Assembly: GCF_900117415.1 (NCBI RefSeq)
Contig: NZ_FPEI01000006.1
Coordinates: 682,001 to 746,000, forward strand
From: Hyphomicrobium sp. CS1BSMeth3
GTDB taxonomy: Bacteria; Pseudomonadota; Alphaproteobacteria; Rhizobiales; Hyphomicrobiaceae
Length of the DNA: 64,000 nt
Direction: 5' to 3'
Position 1 is the first letter of the stretch; each line of letters opens with the position of its first letter. Of this stretch, positions 9,272-21,700 are shown piece after piece. Under the pieces are notes generated by a model. It saw nothing but the letters and a program-made list of their open reading frames with translations. It did no database searches and was not told the origin of the DNA. The position numbers and the translations under genes are program-made.

Positions 9272-9627
9272 ATACCCGACTTGCCCTCGCGCCGCGCCGC
9301 AGTCGCGGTTCAACGCATCCCCCGAACGCCGACAAATGGCATGGCCGCAACGCACGCCGCGTAGGGCCGCCGATGGGGAACATGCCAAAGGAGAGGCGCT
9401 CTGAGCCCTGTGGAAATCCACAGGACGTCACGAAATCATTGGCTTCAGGGTGGTGACAGAGGCTCGGGGCGTGGCGCGCGCGCATCACTGGTTGGTTCGT
9501 CGGTGAGAGGTGTCCACTTTCTAGCGCGACTGAGAAAACCCACAGGTGCCGGCGCTGTTGCCATTAGCTAGCAGTCGAGGCGAGAGCTGGACCGTGGGAT
9601 CTGGCACCGCCGCAATAGGAGCGATAC
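9272..9627. promoter_or_regulatory. Divergent intergenic region, capsule operon / Hint gene
   Basis: 356 bases separate the start chosen for KpsC from the first Hint gene. No gene is convincing here; part may code for the KpsC N-terminus if the GTG at 9421 is used. Promoters for both directions are expected, but I could not pick -35/-10 boxes with confidence. The only clear signal is the ribosome-binding sequence ATAGGAG just before the ATG at 9628, which is repeated almost exactly before the second Hint gene. Confidence 0.5.
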
Positions 9628-11007
9628 ATGGCCGAGGGCATTGCGGATTTCAGTAGACTGCAGGGGATGACATTCAACAATTTCGATGAAACGAATGCGT
9701 CTCCAAAGTTCTGGGCAATTGGTCCTGGTTTCTTCAGCGCCTTCGTGAACGATCAGGGAAACGACAGCTACATCGTCAATACTGTTTCTGCAGGTCCAGG
9801 TTACGTTCTCACGGTGACCGCGGTCAATGGTAGCAATATTACTCTAGGGGGGCGGGGCACATTCGAGGCGGTTGCCCACAGCGCAGAAGGCTTGTTGCTT
9901 AAGGGCTCGGGAACCAACTATTTTTTTCTCAGCATACCCGAGTACCAGATAGGGACGCAGATTGCTCTCTCAAGGGGCAACGAAAGCGCGCCATTCGGTC
10001 TGGAGCCGCCATCGACCACGGAACCTTGTTTTGCCGAGGGTGTGCTGATCCGCACGACGCGCGGCGATATCGCGGTCGAGGATCTGAAGAAAGGTGACAT
10101 TGTCATCACGGTGTCGGGCGCCGAGCGTCCCATCAAGTGGATCGGCCAGACGGTTGCGCATCCGGGGCGCCATCCGCGCCCACATGAGGTCAATCCGATC
10201 CGCATCAAGGCCGGCGCTTTCGCGTCGGGACTGCCGGTGCGCGACCTGCGCGTCTCGCCGGGCCATGCCATCTTCGTCGACGGCGTGCTGGTTCCGGCCG
10301 GCTGCCTTGTCAATGGCGCCACGATCATGCAGCAGAGCGTCGAGACGATCCGCTACTTCCACGTCGAGCTCGACAGCCACGACGTCCTGCTCGCCGAGAG
10401 CCTAGCGTGCGAGAGCTATCTCGACGACGGTAACCGCGCATCGTTCTCAAACTCGGGCGAGCACGTGGCGCTGCATGGCCGGCTCGATCCCAAGAGCTGG
10501 GACGAGGCCTGCGCGCCGATAGTGGCTGCCGGCCCACAACTCGAAGAGGTGCAGCATCGCCTGCAGGCGCGCGCTGAGGAAATGGGTTGGGTCAGGGCGG
10601 GTGTAGCGGATCTCGCCGTCGTCGCCGACGGTGTCCGCGTGTCCCCGGTGCATGTGGTCGGCAACCGCTACTGGTTCGCAGTACCCGCCGCCAAAGAGGT
10701 CGGGCTGCAATCGAGCAGCAGCGTGCTGGCGCAGGTCATGCCTGGGTTAACCGATCGCCGCACCCTTGGTGTCGCGGTCAGCACGGTACGCATCGATGGC
10801 GAGACCCTCGATCTCGATAGTGATGCCTTTGGCGACGGCTTCTATCCGACGGAGCATCACGGCGACGACGCGTGGCGCTGGACCGGCGGCGCCGCGATGC
10901 TGACGCGCACGCTGGATGGTCCGGCCATGCTCGAGATCGCTGTGCGCATGGTGGCCCCAAGCTGGCGTCGTCCCGTCCGCGAGCTCAGACTCGTGGCCAA
11001 CGGCTGA
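9628..11007 (+). CDS. Hint-domain protein, copy 1
   Basis: 459 aa. Residues 1-131 are a variable, glycine- and asparagine-rich region without an obvious classical signal peptide. From residue 132 a Hint (hedgehog/intein, Hint_2 type) module begins with PCFAEGVLIRTTRGD, Cys134 being the expected nucleophile, and the RVSPGHAIFVDG block is the downstream active-site region. Hint modules catalyse an N-S acyl shift and can cleave off the segment before the cysteine, so the N-terminal domain is the likely cargo. The 328 residues from 132 on are identical to those of the next gene. Preceded by ATAGGAG. Proximity to the giant adhesin suggests a surface role, which is inference. Confidence 0.85.
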   Translation: MAEGIADFSRLQGMTFNNFDETNASPKFWAIGPGFFSAFVNDQGNDSYIVNTVSAGPGYVLTVTAVNGSNITLGGRGTFEAVAHSAEGLLLKGSGTNYFFLSIPEYQIGTQIALSRGNESAPFGLEPPSTTEPCFAEGVLIRTTRGDIAVEDLKKGDIVITVSGAERPIKWIGQTVAHPGRHPRPHEVNPIRIKAGAFASGLPVRDLRVSPGHAIFVDGVLVPAGCLVNGATIMQQSVETIRYFHVELDSHDVLLAESLACESYLDDGNRASFSNSGEHVALHGRLDPKSWDEACAPIVAAGPQLEEVQHRLQARAEEMGWVRAGVADLAVVADGVRVSPVHVVGNRYWFAVPAAKEVGLQSSSSVLAQVMPGLTDRRTLGVAVSTVRIDGETLDLDSDAFGDGFYPTEHHGDDAWRWTGGAAMLTRTLDGPAMLEIAVRMVAPSWRRPVRELRLVANG

Positions 11008-11026
11008 CGTCACAGCCTGGCACGGG
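10021..11026 (+). repeat. 1006-bp direct repeat, copy 1 (Hint module)
   Basis: From GAACCTTGTT at 10021 to CACGGG at 11026 the sequence matches 11551-12556 at a constant offset of 1530 bases. By eye I found only two differences, T/C at 10041/11571 and C/T at 10512/12042, both silent. Identity stops abruptly at both ends and the repeat reaches 19 bases past the stop codon. This points to recent duplication or gene conversion. Confidence 0.93.
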
Positions 11027-11103
11027 GGGCGCACTGAGCACTGAAATTCGAACTCGACAAACCCAATCTGCGGGCACAGCGCCTGCCTCAATAGGAGCAC
11101 GAC

Positions 11104-12537
11104 ATGACCAGCGGTATCCCATCATTTGAAGACATGTTGGAGATCGAATTTCGGGGAGCCAATTCCTCGCCTGAGCATCGCTACTTTACCATTAACCCCG
11201 ACCAAAGCACCAATCCATTGGTGAACAATATTCAAAATACGGGAGATGGTACCTACTCGCTAACCTTACACACTGTTGAAAACAGTGGCGGATGGCGAGT
11301 GATTGACGAAGATGGCTCCCGCCTTACGCTGCTTAACCTGCCCGGAGAAACCGTGGAGTTACAAGTTGAGGCCGTCGCTCATAACAAAGACGGCTTGCTG
11401 ATCCAGATCATTTCCGGGTGGCCCAATGGCACCAGGAATGGATGGTATATGTTCCTTGGTGAATCCGGTTATACGCATACACCCGGCGTCCCCATGACGC
11501 TCTCCGCTAATAACCCGAACACCCCTTTCGATCTGCCGGCTCCCCCTCCCGAACCTTGTTTTGCCGAGGGCGTGCTGATCCGCACGACGCGCGGCGATAT
11601 CGCGGTCGAGGATCTGAAGAAAGGTGACATTGTCATCACGGTGTCGGGCGCCGAGCGTCCCATCAAGTGGATCGGCCAGACGGTTGCGCATCCGGGGCGC
11701 CATCCGCGCCCACATGAGGTCAATCCGATCCGCATCAAGGCCGGCGCTTTCGCGTCGGGACTGCCGGTGCGCGACCTGCGCGTCTCGCCGGGCCATGCCA
11801 TCTTCGTCGACGGCGTGCTGGTTCCGGCCGGCTGCCTTGTCAATGGCGCCACGATCATGCAGCAGAGCGTCGAGACGATCCGCTACTTCCACGTCGAGCT
11901 CGACAGCCACGACGTCCTGCTCGCCGAGAGCCTAGCGTGCGAGAGCTATCTCGACGACGGTAACCGCGCATCGTTCTCAAACTCGGGCGAGCACGTGGCG
12001 CTGCATGGCCGGCTCGATCCCAAGAGCTGGGACGAGGCCTGTGCGCCGATAGTGGCTGCCGGCCCACAACTCGAAGAGGTGCAGCATCGCCTGCAGGCGC
12101 GCGCTGAGGAAATGGGTTGGGTCAGGGCGGGTGTAGCGGATCTCGCCGTCGTCGCCGACGGTGTCCGCGTGTCCCCGGTGCATGTGGTCGGCAACCGCTA
12201 CTGGTTCGCAGTACCCGCCGCCAAAGAGGTCGGGCTGCAATCGAGCAGCAGCGTGCTGGCGCAGGTCATGCCTGGGTTAACCGATCGCCGCACCCTTGGT
12301 GTCGCGGTCAGCACGGTACGCATCGATGGCGAGACCCTCGATCTCGATAGTGATGCCTTTGGCGACGGCTTCTATCCGACGGAGCATCACGGCGACGACG
12401 CGTGGCGCTGGACCGGCGGCGCCGCGATGCTGACGCGCACGCTGGATGGTCCGGCCATGCTCGAGATCGCTGTGCGCATGGTGGCCCCAAGCTGGCGTCG
12501 TCCCGTCCGCGAGCTCAGACTCGTGGCCAACGGCTGA
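11104..12537 (+). CDS. Hint-domain protein, copy 2
   Basis: 477 aa. Residues 1-149 differ strongly from copy 1 but are still related: both carry an EAVAHxxxGLL motif before the Hint module, so the N-terminal domains are diverged homologues. Residues 150-477 (Cys152 as first Hint residue) are identical to copy 1. The ribosome-binding site ATAGGAG and the ten or so bases around it also match copy 1. The architecture, a variable head on a fixed autoprocessing tail, resembles a cassette arrangement where the Hint tail is homogenised while the cargo diverges. Likely secreted or surface-linked, by context with the adhesin that follows 231 bases downstream. Confidence 0.85.
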   Translation: MTSGIPSFEDMLEIEFRGANSSPEHRYFTINPDQSTNPLVNNIQNTGDGTYSLTLHTVENSGGWRVIDEDGSRLTLLNLPGETVELQVEAVAHNKDGLLIQIISGWPNGTRNGWYMFLGESGYTHTPGVPMTLSANNPNTPFDLPAPPPEPCFAEGVLIRTTRGDIAVEDLKKGDIVITVSGAERPIKWIGQTVAHPGRHPRPHEVNPIRIKAGAFASGLPVRDLRVSPGHAIFVDGVLVPAGCLVNGATIMQQSVETIRYFHVELDSHDVLLAESLACESYLDDGNRASFSNSGEHVALHGRLDPKSWDEACAPIVAAGPQLEEVQHRLQARAEEMGWVRAGVADLAVVADGVRVSPVHVVGNRYWFAVPAAKEVGLQSSSSVLAQVMPGLTDRRTLGVAVSTVRIDGETLDLDSDAFGDGFYPTEHHGDDAWRWTGGAAMLTRTLDGPAMLEIAVRMVAPSWRRPVRELRLVANG

Positions 12538-12556
12538 CGTCACAGCCTGGCACGGG
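11551..12556 (+). repeat. 1006-bp direct repeat, copy 2 (Hint module)
   Basis: Partner of the repeat at 10021-11026, with the same length and two silent differences seen by eye. After 12556 the two copies diverge at once. Confidence 0.93.
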
Positions 12557-12578
12557 CGCCCGAAATTTGCGGGCGCCC
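12554..12578 (+). terminator. GC-rich hairpin after Hint copy 2
   Basis: A perfect nine-base stem, GGGCGCCCG with CGGGCGCCC, encloses a seven-base loop (AAATTTG), 17 bases after the stop of Hint copy 2. No T-run follows, so it is either a weak or factor-assisted terminator or an mRNA-stabilising hairpin that reduces read-through into the adhesin gene. Copy 1 lacks it because its first base pair region lies just beyond the repeat. Confidence 0.45.
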
Positions 12579-12768
12579 CGAATTGAGGGAGACTCGTCTG
12601 GCCCGAATGTGGAGCAGACGCGGCAGTTCGATCTCCCTTAAAAAAAAGCTAACCAACATCATTGCGCATTCCGCGGCGTGGAGTCGTCTAAGGATTGTCG
12701 AAGCAGTTCGACGATCACGGCAGAGCCATACAGGTTGCCCAGAGATCCCTTTGTCGAGAAGGTCTGCA

Positions 12769-15700
12769 ATGACTGACAAGCCTGCCGTCATCCACTCCGC
12801 AGCCTACCGCACCAATGCTTATCGGACCGCGCTACTCGCGACGGCAAGTATGATTGCATTGTTTGCGACGATATCACAGATAGAAGCTCGGCCGTTCGGT
12901 AACTCGGCGACACCGTCGCCGTCGGCCGCCGCGATTGCCGCGGCTCAGTCGGCGCAGCTCGAAGCACAACGCGCGGCTCGGCAGGCTGAGAACGCCCTGA
13001 GGCGCGCGACGCTCGCGATCCAGGCACAGCAGGCGACGCAGCAGGCGGCGCGCGATGCGGCGCGGGCGCAGCTCAGCACCATTGCCAACGGGCTGCGGCC
13101 TGGGGGACTTCAGGTGGCACCAGATGCCGTCCCCGGCTCCAACCTGTGGCAAGGTGCCAAGCTGCCGACCGAGTTCACTGATGGCGAGCGGACCAAGGTC
13201 ACTATTGAGCAGCTGCAGCAGAAGTCTATCCTGACCTGGCAGACGTTCAATGTCGGCAAGGAAACAGACCTCACCTTCGATCAGAAGGGCAATCGCGATT
13301 GGATCGCGCTCAACCGCGTCCTCGATCCGAGCCTGGCGCCGAGCCGCATCCTCGGCTCCATCACCGCCGATGGATCGGTCTATGTCATCAACCGCAATGG
13401 CATCATCTTCGGAGGCACCTCGCAGATCAATGTCGGTTCCCTGCTTGCCTCGAGCCTCGACATCAAAGGTCCGAATACCAACTTGGTCGCCGATCGCGAT
13501 CAGACTTTTCTGAATGGCCTGTTCGCTTCCGGCACGGCTATTTTCCAGAACCGCAAGCTACCTGATGCCACAGGTGCGCTCATTATTCCCGACGCGATCG
13601 AAGGTAATGTCGTCGTCGAGGCCGGCGCCGTGCTGCGTGCAGCGTCAGCCAGCGGTCTCGATGATGGCGGCCGCATCATGCTGTTTGGCCCTAACGTCAC
13701 GAACGCCGGGTCGATCCTGACCGCGGACGGCCAGGCCGTGCTCGCGGCCGGCCGCACGGTGACAGCGACGATCGGCGCCGACAAGCAGCTCCAGTTCACG
13801 CCCGGACCGGCGGTGCCGACCAACGATCCCTACTACTTCAATCCGAACTATGCTGGTGAGCCGGCCTATACGGCGCTGAACACGGGCCTCATCAGCGCCG
13901 ATCGCGGCGGGATCGTCATGCGCGGCACGCTGGTCGAGCAGGCCGGCCTCTTGACATCGACCACTAGCATCAACCGGCCGGGCACGATCGCGCTCACCGC
14001 CGATGGGCGCCTGACACTGCGCAGTGGCAGTAGCATCCTATTGGATGCCGATGCTATGCTCGATGCCGAAGGTAAAGAGGTGACGGCGCCCGCTTTCAAC
14101 GGCGGCCTCACCGTGGCGCTGAAAGGATCGTCGGTTGACATTCAATCAGACACGTTCCTCCGTGCACCCTCGGGCAAGATCACTATCGATGCGACCAATG
14201 CCGCGTCAGATTTTGACGCACATCGTAACATCCCCGACGACAATGGCCGGGTGTTCCTAGCGTCGGGCTCGGTAATCGACGTCTCGGGCTTGACCGATAT
14301 CGAGGTGCCGATCGAGCGGGCCATCATCAAGATCCAGCCGCGCGGACAGGAGTTCGCGGATTCTCCGCTGCAACGCGACTCGGCGCTGCGCGGGCAGGAC
14401 ATCTGGGTCGATACCCGCATCTCCGGCGTGCGCGAGGACGGCGTCGAGTGGATCGGCTCACCGCTGCTCGATGCGAAGGGCTACGTCGGCCTGATCCAGA
14501 AATCGACACGCGAGTATCTCGTCGCAGGCGGCAGCGTCGCCGTCAATGGTCAAAGGGATATCGTCGTGCCTCAGGGGGCGGCGGTGAATCTCTCGGGCGG
14601 CTTTATCAACTACACCGGCGGCACGGTGCCAACGACACATTTGCTTGGCGCTGACGGCCGTGTCTACAACATCGCCGATGCCGATCCGATGATGAAGTAC
14701 GTCGCGATCTACGACGGCTTCACACGCCACAGCGCACGGTGGGGTGTCACCGAGACATGGGCATCACGGTTCAAACGCTCCTATAGTTACGAAGCCGGCT
14801 ACTACGAGGGCGCGGCAGCCGGATCACTGAGGCTCGCCGGCACTGGCCTGTATGGTGTCGTCTATTTCGATGGCAATCTGATCGCCGACATTGTCAATGG
14901 CGAGCGGCAGATTGCCAGAAGTCAGCCGCCCAAGAGCGGCGAGCTTGCGATTTCGACTCTCAGTAACATTGTCATCTCCGGCGAGGGCCAGGCACTTCCG
15001 GGTGGTCTCGGTATCGACAGCCCGCTTGCTACGCCAGACATCGGTAAACCCGGACTTGGACTGTGGAGCTGGCTGTCTGCTGATGCTCTTTCGGACATCG
15101 GCCTCGGCAGCATCAAGCTGACAACTCCCGGTGGACTTATCGTTACGGATGACGTCGAACTCAATGTCGTTCCTGGAGGCCATATCGGTCTCTCGGGTGG
15201 CCTCGTTCGTGTCGACGGCAAACTCAAGGCGCCGTCAGGCTCTATTGAGCTGCGTACTCCGCAACATGTCGACGCTAACATTTACCTTCCGCCAGAGCTG
15301 GAGACGCTCACGCCTAATCTGCCTGATGGCATTCTGGCGGCCAATACACCTGCCCCTGGGAATCTCATACTGGATGATCCGCTTGTCGTGCCTGCCGGGA
15401 CGCCATTGCCGTTCGGCACGACCTATCAGACAACACAGGTCCGGCCGGGCGAACCGATCCCCGTCCTCATCCGATTGACAACCTCGTCGACCAACACCGC
15501 TCTTCAGCCCGTGCTGGCAGCAGACTGGACGGTGCCAGCCGGTGGCACCAACTTGATGAGATACTTCCCCCCAGGATCAACAACCCCAGTCACGAATGTC
15601 CAGCCCGGCACAGTAATCCCAGCAGGATCCCGTCTTTATTGGGGCAACTTGCCTGCTGGATACATTCTCCCCACAGACTCCTTCCCAACTGGCATCACAC

Positions 15701-18700
15701 TCCAAACTCCCATTAGCATCTACGCTGCCGCGGGCCAGACAGCGCCGATCGATGTAACCTTTCCCGCTTCGACATATATTCCCAAGGGTTTTGTTCTACC
15801 GACCGCGGTGGCGGCCACGCCCATCGTGGCGCGGCTCGGTACCATCCAGGTGAGCGAGGGCGCATCGCTCAACACTCGTGGCCTTTGGGTTGATGATCGT
15901 GTCCATGTTTCGGCCTATGGCGCAAAATTCATCGATGGTGGCGCTATCACGCTAGCGACCAACGCATCATCGGCCGGCCTCGGAGTTTTGATCGCGGATA
16001 ATACTGGCGACATCATCCTTGACGCGGGCAGCGTCCTTGATGCGTCGAGCGGAGGGCATATTCTCGCCAACGGCACTTGGTCTGCCCAGAATGGAGTGCC
16101 GCGTGGCAAGGGTGGCGACATCTCCATCCTCACCTACGCCGGCCCAATGTATTCGCTCAACTCGCCGCCCTCGCCGCCACCCCGCGCCAGCCACGCAACC
16201 GTTCGCCTTGATGGGACAATCTCGTCCTATGGGTTTTCGAGCGGCGGAGCGCTCAACCTGCGCGTTGGAGAGCTTGTCATTGGTCCAGGCGAGGAGACTG
16301 CTGGCCGTCTGGTGCTCAGTCGCGAGTTTTTTAGAGACAACAGCTTTGGCAGCTATGCCCTCACATCGATCAATGATACGACGATTGTCGATGGGGCTGT
16401 CGAGGCACCGGCTATCATCGCACCGCGCCAACTCAACTACGTGCCAACCTCTGCATGGGTCTCGCCCGACGTAGATCCTCTTGCGTCTGGGGCCGTCACA
16501 GTCGGGCTGCTGTCCGACTACCGCCGTCAGGCCGTCGACATCGCCATCAATGGAAACGTCTATTACAACCGTCCACCGAGCGTTAACACCATCGGCGGCG
16601 TGCAAGTGGCGGACTTTGGCGTTGCCGATCAGCTTGTGCTCGGTGCGCATACCAGAATTCTGGCGGATGCAGGCGCAAGGGTCCGGCTTTCGACAGCGGG
16701 CCATCTGATCGTCGCCGGAGAGATCCGCGCGCACGGGGGGGCGATCGAACTCGTTGGACCGAATACTCCCAAATACATCGGATTCAACCCTCAGCCGTTC
16801 TACAATGAACGCTCAGCCATCTGGCTAGCGTCGACGGCTGTTCTCGATGCCAGTGGATCAATCGTCGTTGACGATTTGCCGCCTATCAATGGCGTCTTCG
16901 ATCGCCCGCGGCTGGGCCGTGTGCTCGATGGCGGAACAGTTACGATCTCAAGCGCAAAAGGTTACGTCGTCGGTATGGAGGGCGCGCGTATCGACGTGTC
17001 CGGCATTACGGGCGAACTCGATGTTATGCGCTCGAGCAGCGATCTACTGAGCGGGATCAAGCCATTTTCACGAGCCGGTTTTGCGCCGGTCAATTCATAC
17101 ACACGTCAAGACGTTTGGAGCGACGGGGGAACGATCAGCTTTTCAGCGGCCGAGGGCTTCTACTTCGACGGCACGCTGGAAGCGGCTGGCGGTGGTGCCC
17201 AGGGACGGGGCGGAATGCTTGTCTACAATCCGATCCAATCTCCACGCGTGGGCCAGATCAGCCTCGCGACGTTGACGAGTGGTGCCGTTTCGACTCTGCC
17301 GGACACCGTCGCTGTCGGGACAGACCTGCTCTTTGCGACATACGCGCAAAAATTCATGATCAGGGCCGATCTGATTCAACAGTCTGGCGCAGACACGCTT
17401 GTATTCAACGGTGCTGTCGCTGCTGGAACCCGTGGCGCACTAAATGTTGAGGACGGAGTATCATTGACTCTACCGGGGATGATCGATCTCGGGTTTGGCG
17501 CCCTCAACCTTGTCCCGGCGCCCGTAGCACCGGGGCAGCTACCATCGACGAATGAGCCGGTGACAGAGCTTTCCGCGCAATATGTGCGCTTGTCCGGGCT
17601 TGACCGTCGTCTCCTTCCCAGCGACATGCCAGCCGCCAATAATGTTCGAGGGACGCTTTCGATCGCCGCAGATACGATCGACGTCGACGGGAACCTTATT
17701 ATCAACAATCTGAAGACACTCGAGCTGCGTGCCTCGGGTGATATTCGCTTGTTTGGAAATGCTGTTCAAACCTCATATGAGCCTGATCCCGGTTTGTTCA
17801 TCAACTACACTGAATACCAGGGTGCATTGCTCACAGCAGGTGATGTGACGTTCAGCGCCGCACAGGTGTATCCTGGCACCGGCCAAAAGTTTGTAATTCG
17901 GTCGGTAGGTGCCGATAGTGCGATCCGCTTTGTGCAGAACGGCAACCGTCCCATGGTTCCCCTGTCGGCGGGGGGCAGTCTCGAAATCGTCGCGCCATAC
18001 ATTGTGCAAGGTGGAACGCTGCGCGCGCCCCAGGGTTCGATCATCTTGGGCGTTGAGGGTCTGACCCGATCGGTCGAACTCCTTCCGGGAAGCCTGACGT
18101 CCGTGTCGCTGGAAGGGGCCATCATTCCCTATGGCATGACCCAGGATCAGCTCAATTGGGTATTCGGCGGCCTGGAACTTTCTGCGCCGCCGGACAAATT
18201 GATTACGCTCAAGGGCGCCTCCGTGGCCATGGCCGATGGCGCGATACTGGACCTGAGTGCTGGCGGCGATCTGGTCGCACCGGAGTTCATTCCCGGCACT
18301 GGCGGCAGCCGCGACGTGCTGCAGCGGACCATTGCAACCTACGATGCTAACGGCAACGCTATCCATACACCGCAGTACACCGACAATCGGCAGATCTACG
18401 CGATTATGCCAGGCTACACTGGCACCCGGGCGCCTATCGACAAGACCGCGGGCGGCGTAACGAATTATGGCGACGTCTATCTAACTGGCGTGCCCGGCTT
18501 GCCGGATGGTTACTACACGCTGCTGCCGGCGCAGTACGCGGTGTTGCCAGGCGCCTACCGCGTGGTGGTGCGTCCCGACGGTGATCCGCGCGCAGGCGGC
18601 GTGTTGCCAGATGGCACAGTCGTTGCTGGCGGCTTCTTTGCGTCGAGTGATCACAGCCGGCGAGATTCTGGCGTGACCACATTTGAAGTGCAGTCGCGTG

Positions 18701-21700
18701 ACGTGTGGCAGCAGTACTCCGAGTACAAGCTGACCAATGCTAACGAATTCTTCAGTAATACCGAGGTGCTACATACGGACTTCGCGCCTTACCGACCGCA
18801 GGATGCCGGACGTCTGGCCATCAGTGCCGCCAGTCACCTTGTTCTGCAGGCTCAGACGCTTTTTGGTACGGTGCAGCACGGGCGTGGCGGCCGCGTCGAC
18901 ATCGGCGGCAGCGCGTTGCAGATTCTCGCCCAGGGACAGACTGCGCAGAGCGGCTATCTCGGCCTCTTCGCTTCGAGTCTCACCGACCTCAAAGCCGAGA
19001 GCATCCTGCTCGGCGGCACACGCATGGCCAGCGGTACAGGTCAGCTCATCACTGCTGTCGCCAATTCGATTCTTGTCTCCAATGACGAAGCAAGCGCGCT
19101 CGTTGCACCAGAACTCCTGTTCGCGATCAAGACCGATCCCTCGGGCATCGATCCCAACGCGGCGAACGGCCTCCGGTTCGAGGCCGGCAGCGTCGTCATT
19201 GGTGAGGGCGCTCCGCAGCAGCTGACGCGGTTGATTACGTCCGGTGACGGTGCGCTGGTTCGCGTCTCCGGCGGCGCCTTGACCGCGATCAGCAACAGCA
19301 ACGCACCTTCCTCATCGAGCGCCCGCGTCGTGATCGCCGATGGCGCGCAACTCATCGGCAAAGGCTCGATTGCGCTGCAGAGCTTGGGAAACGTGAACCT
19401 CCAACCGGGGGCCATCCTCACCACTGACAATCTCGACGTGCTGACGCAGAGCATCGCCCTGATTGGCACCGGCGCAACTGTCGTGCCATCGAGCGGCTTC
19501 GTGCTCGATGCGCAAAGCCTGGCCGTGCTTGGTGGCATAGAGAACATCACGTTGACCAGCACCACCAGCATCGACGCCTACGGCGATGTCGATATTCGTC
19601 TGGGGCGTGGCAGCGTGCATCAGACTTCGCTGACCCTCAACGCCGGCAGCATTGTCGGTCACGGCGGTGAGCTCAAGCTCGAAGCAGGCCGGGTTGCCTT
19701 CTCCAACACGCTCGGCGGGGCGTCCGATCACTCGCCCGCAAGCGGCGGCACCTTCACCGTCACGGCCGACGAGATCGTGTTCGGCGCCGGCGACAGCCGC
19801 ATCAGCGGCTACGCAAGCTTCGATGCTACCGCAAGCCTGCGTGTCCTCGCCGAGGGCAGGGGAAGTATGGACTTCGGCGCCATGCCGGTGACGATGCGCA
19901 CACCGCTCGTCACGACGGCAGCCGGTGCCGACCACGCGTGGACGTCGACGGGGATGATCGCGCTGCTTGGCGGCACCGGAGGTGCACCGGTCACCCACGG
20001 TCTGGGCGGCTTGTTGTCAGTGACGGGACGTGCCATCACGATCGACACCTCCATCGTGATGCCGAGCGGCGGCATGACCTTCGCTGCCAAGACGGGCGAT
20101 CTCAACCTTGGTGAGAACGCGCGTCTGATCGCGATCGGCCATAGCAAGCAGATCTTTGACAAGCGCGTCGACACCGGTGCCGGCGCGATCGCGCTTCTCG
20201 CTGCAAGCGGCAATATCGTCAGCGCATCGGGCGCCGTGCTTGATGTCTCCGCGGCACCGCTCGGCGGTGATGCCGGCGCCATCACCCTACAGGCCAAGGG
20301 GAGTGTTGGTCTTCCCGGGACGCTGCGAGGCACAGCCGCCGCAGGCTTCGAAGGCGGACGCTTCACGCTGCAAACCGGCGGCGTGGTCGCGCTCGATCCG
20401 TTGGTCGCGACGCTGATGAGCAACGGCTTCCGCAATACCGTCGATATCCGCAGCGGACAGGGCGATCTCACACTTACCGGAAGCCTCTCCGCCTCGACAG
20501 TGTCTCTCACCGCCGATGGCGGCCTAGTCTCCGTCAGAGGTCTCATCGATGCCTCCGGCACGAAGGGCGGACGCATCGACCTCTACGGCCGTGACGGCGT
20601 CTCGCTCACATCGAGCGGTCGCCTCCGCGCCACCGGCTCCGATCCGGAGAAACGCGGCGGTGATATTTTCATCGGCACGGACGGGACCGGCGTCATCACG
20701 CTGACGGACGGATCCACGATCGATGTCTCAGGCGGAACGCTTGCGGGGCTCTCGGGCGGCACGCTTCACTTGCGCGCGCCGATCGTCAATAGCAATGTCA
20801 ACGTCACCGCCGACTCCATGATCCGCGGGGCGCGCAGTGTGGTGCTCGAAGCCTTCCGGGTGTTCGACACCACCAACAGTGCGTTCGACGGCATCATCGA
20901 TCCGCTCGGACGCTATGATGCGGCCGGCAACGCACTGGCGAGCGGCGTTAATCAGACCCATATCGACTTCTTCAATGCCGAGCTCGTCTCCTTCGTGCAG
21001 AACCCGGGCGTCGACTTCGGCCGCTTCGCGCAGATCGCCAACTTCCGCGGTCGCGCCGGCATCGAGCTCCGGAACAGCGACATCTCGCGCAATGGCGGCG
21101 ACATCCTCGTCGTCAGCGACTGGGATCTCGGGGCGGGGACGATCAATCCGCTGACGGGGCAGCCGAACCTGACGTGGCGCACCGGCGTTGAGCCTGGTAT
21201 TCTCACCCTGCGCGCCGCCGGCAGCATCGACGTCAGCGCTAACCTCACCGACGGCTTCTTCAATACGTCCTCAACGCTAGTGCCCCACGCCGCCGACCTG
21301 ATGCCGGCGTCCTGGGGCGATAGCTGGTCGTACCGCATCGTCGCGGGCGCCGACTTTGCCAGTGTCAATCCTCGCGCCATGCGTCCCCTGGCGGACTTCG
21401 AACCCGGGTCGGGGCTGCCGAGCCAGGGGCGTGGCGACGTCTCCATCTCCGGCCACCGGACTTATGTCCGCGGATCGACCAGCTACCAGCTGCCCAACAT
21501 GATCCGCACCGGCACCGGCTTCATCGAGATGGCCGCCGGCCGCGACGTCACCCTGCGCGATGACGTCGCGCCCGGCGTCATCTACACCGCCGGCCGTCCG
21601 TCAGCGGATCTGCCCGAGGCCAACCTCGTCAATGTCAACGGCAGCCTGCTGCCGACCAATCCGTCCGGCTTCGTCAAACCCACCATCCCAAGCAACTGGT

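Noticed and set aside
10021-12556. Mobile element as cause of the 1-kb direct repeats
   Set aside because: The repeats contain only Hint coding sequence and a few bases of tail, with no transposase, terminal inverted repeats or target duplication.
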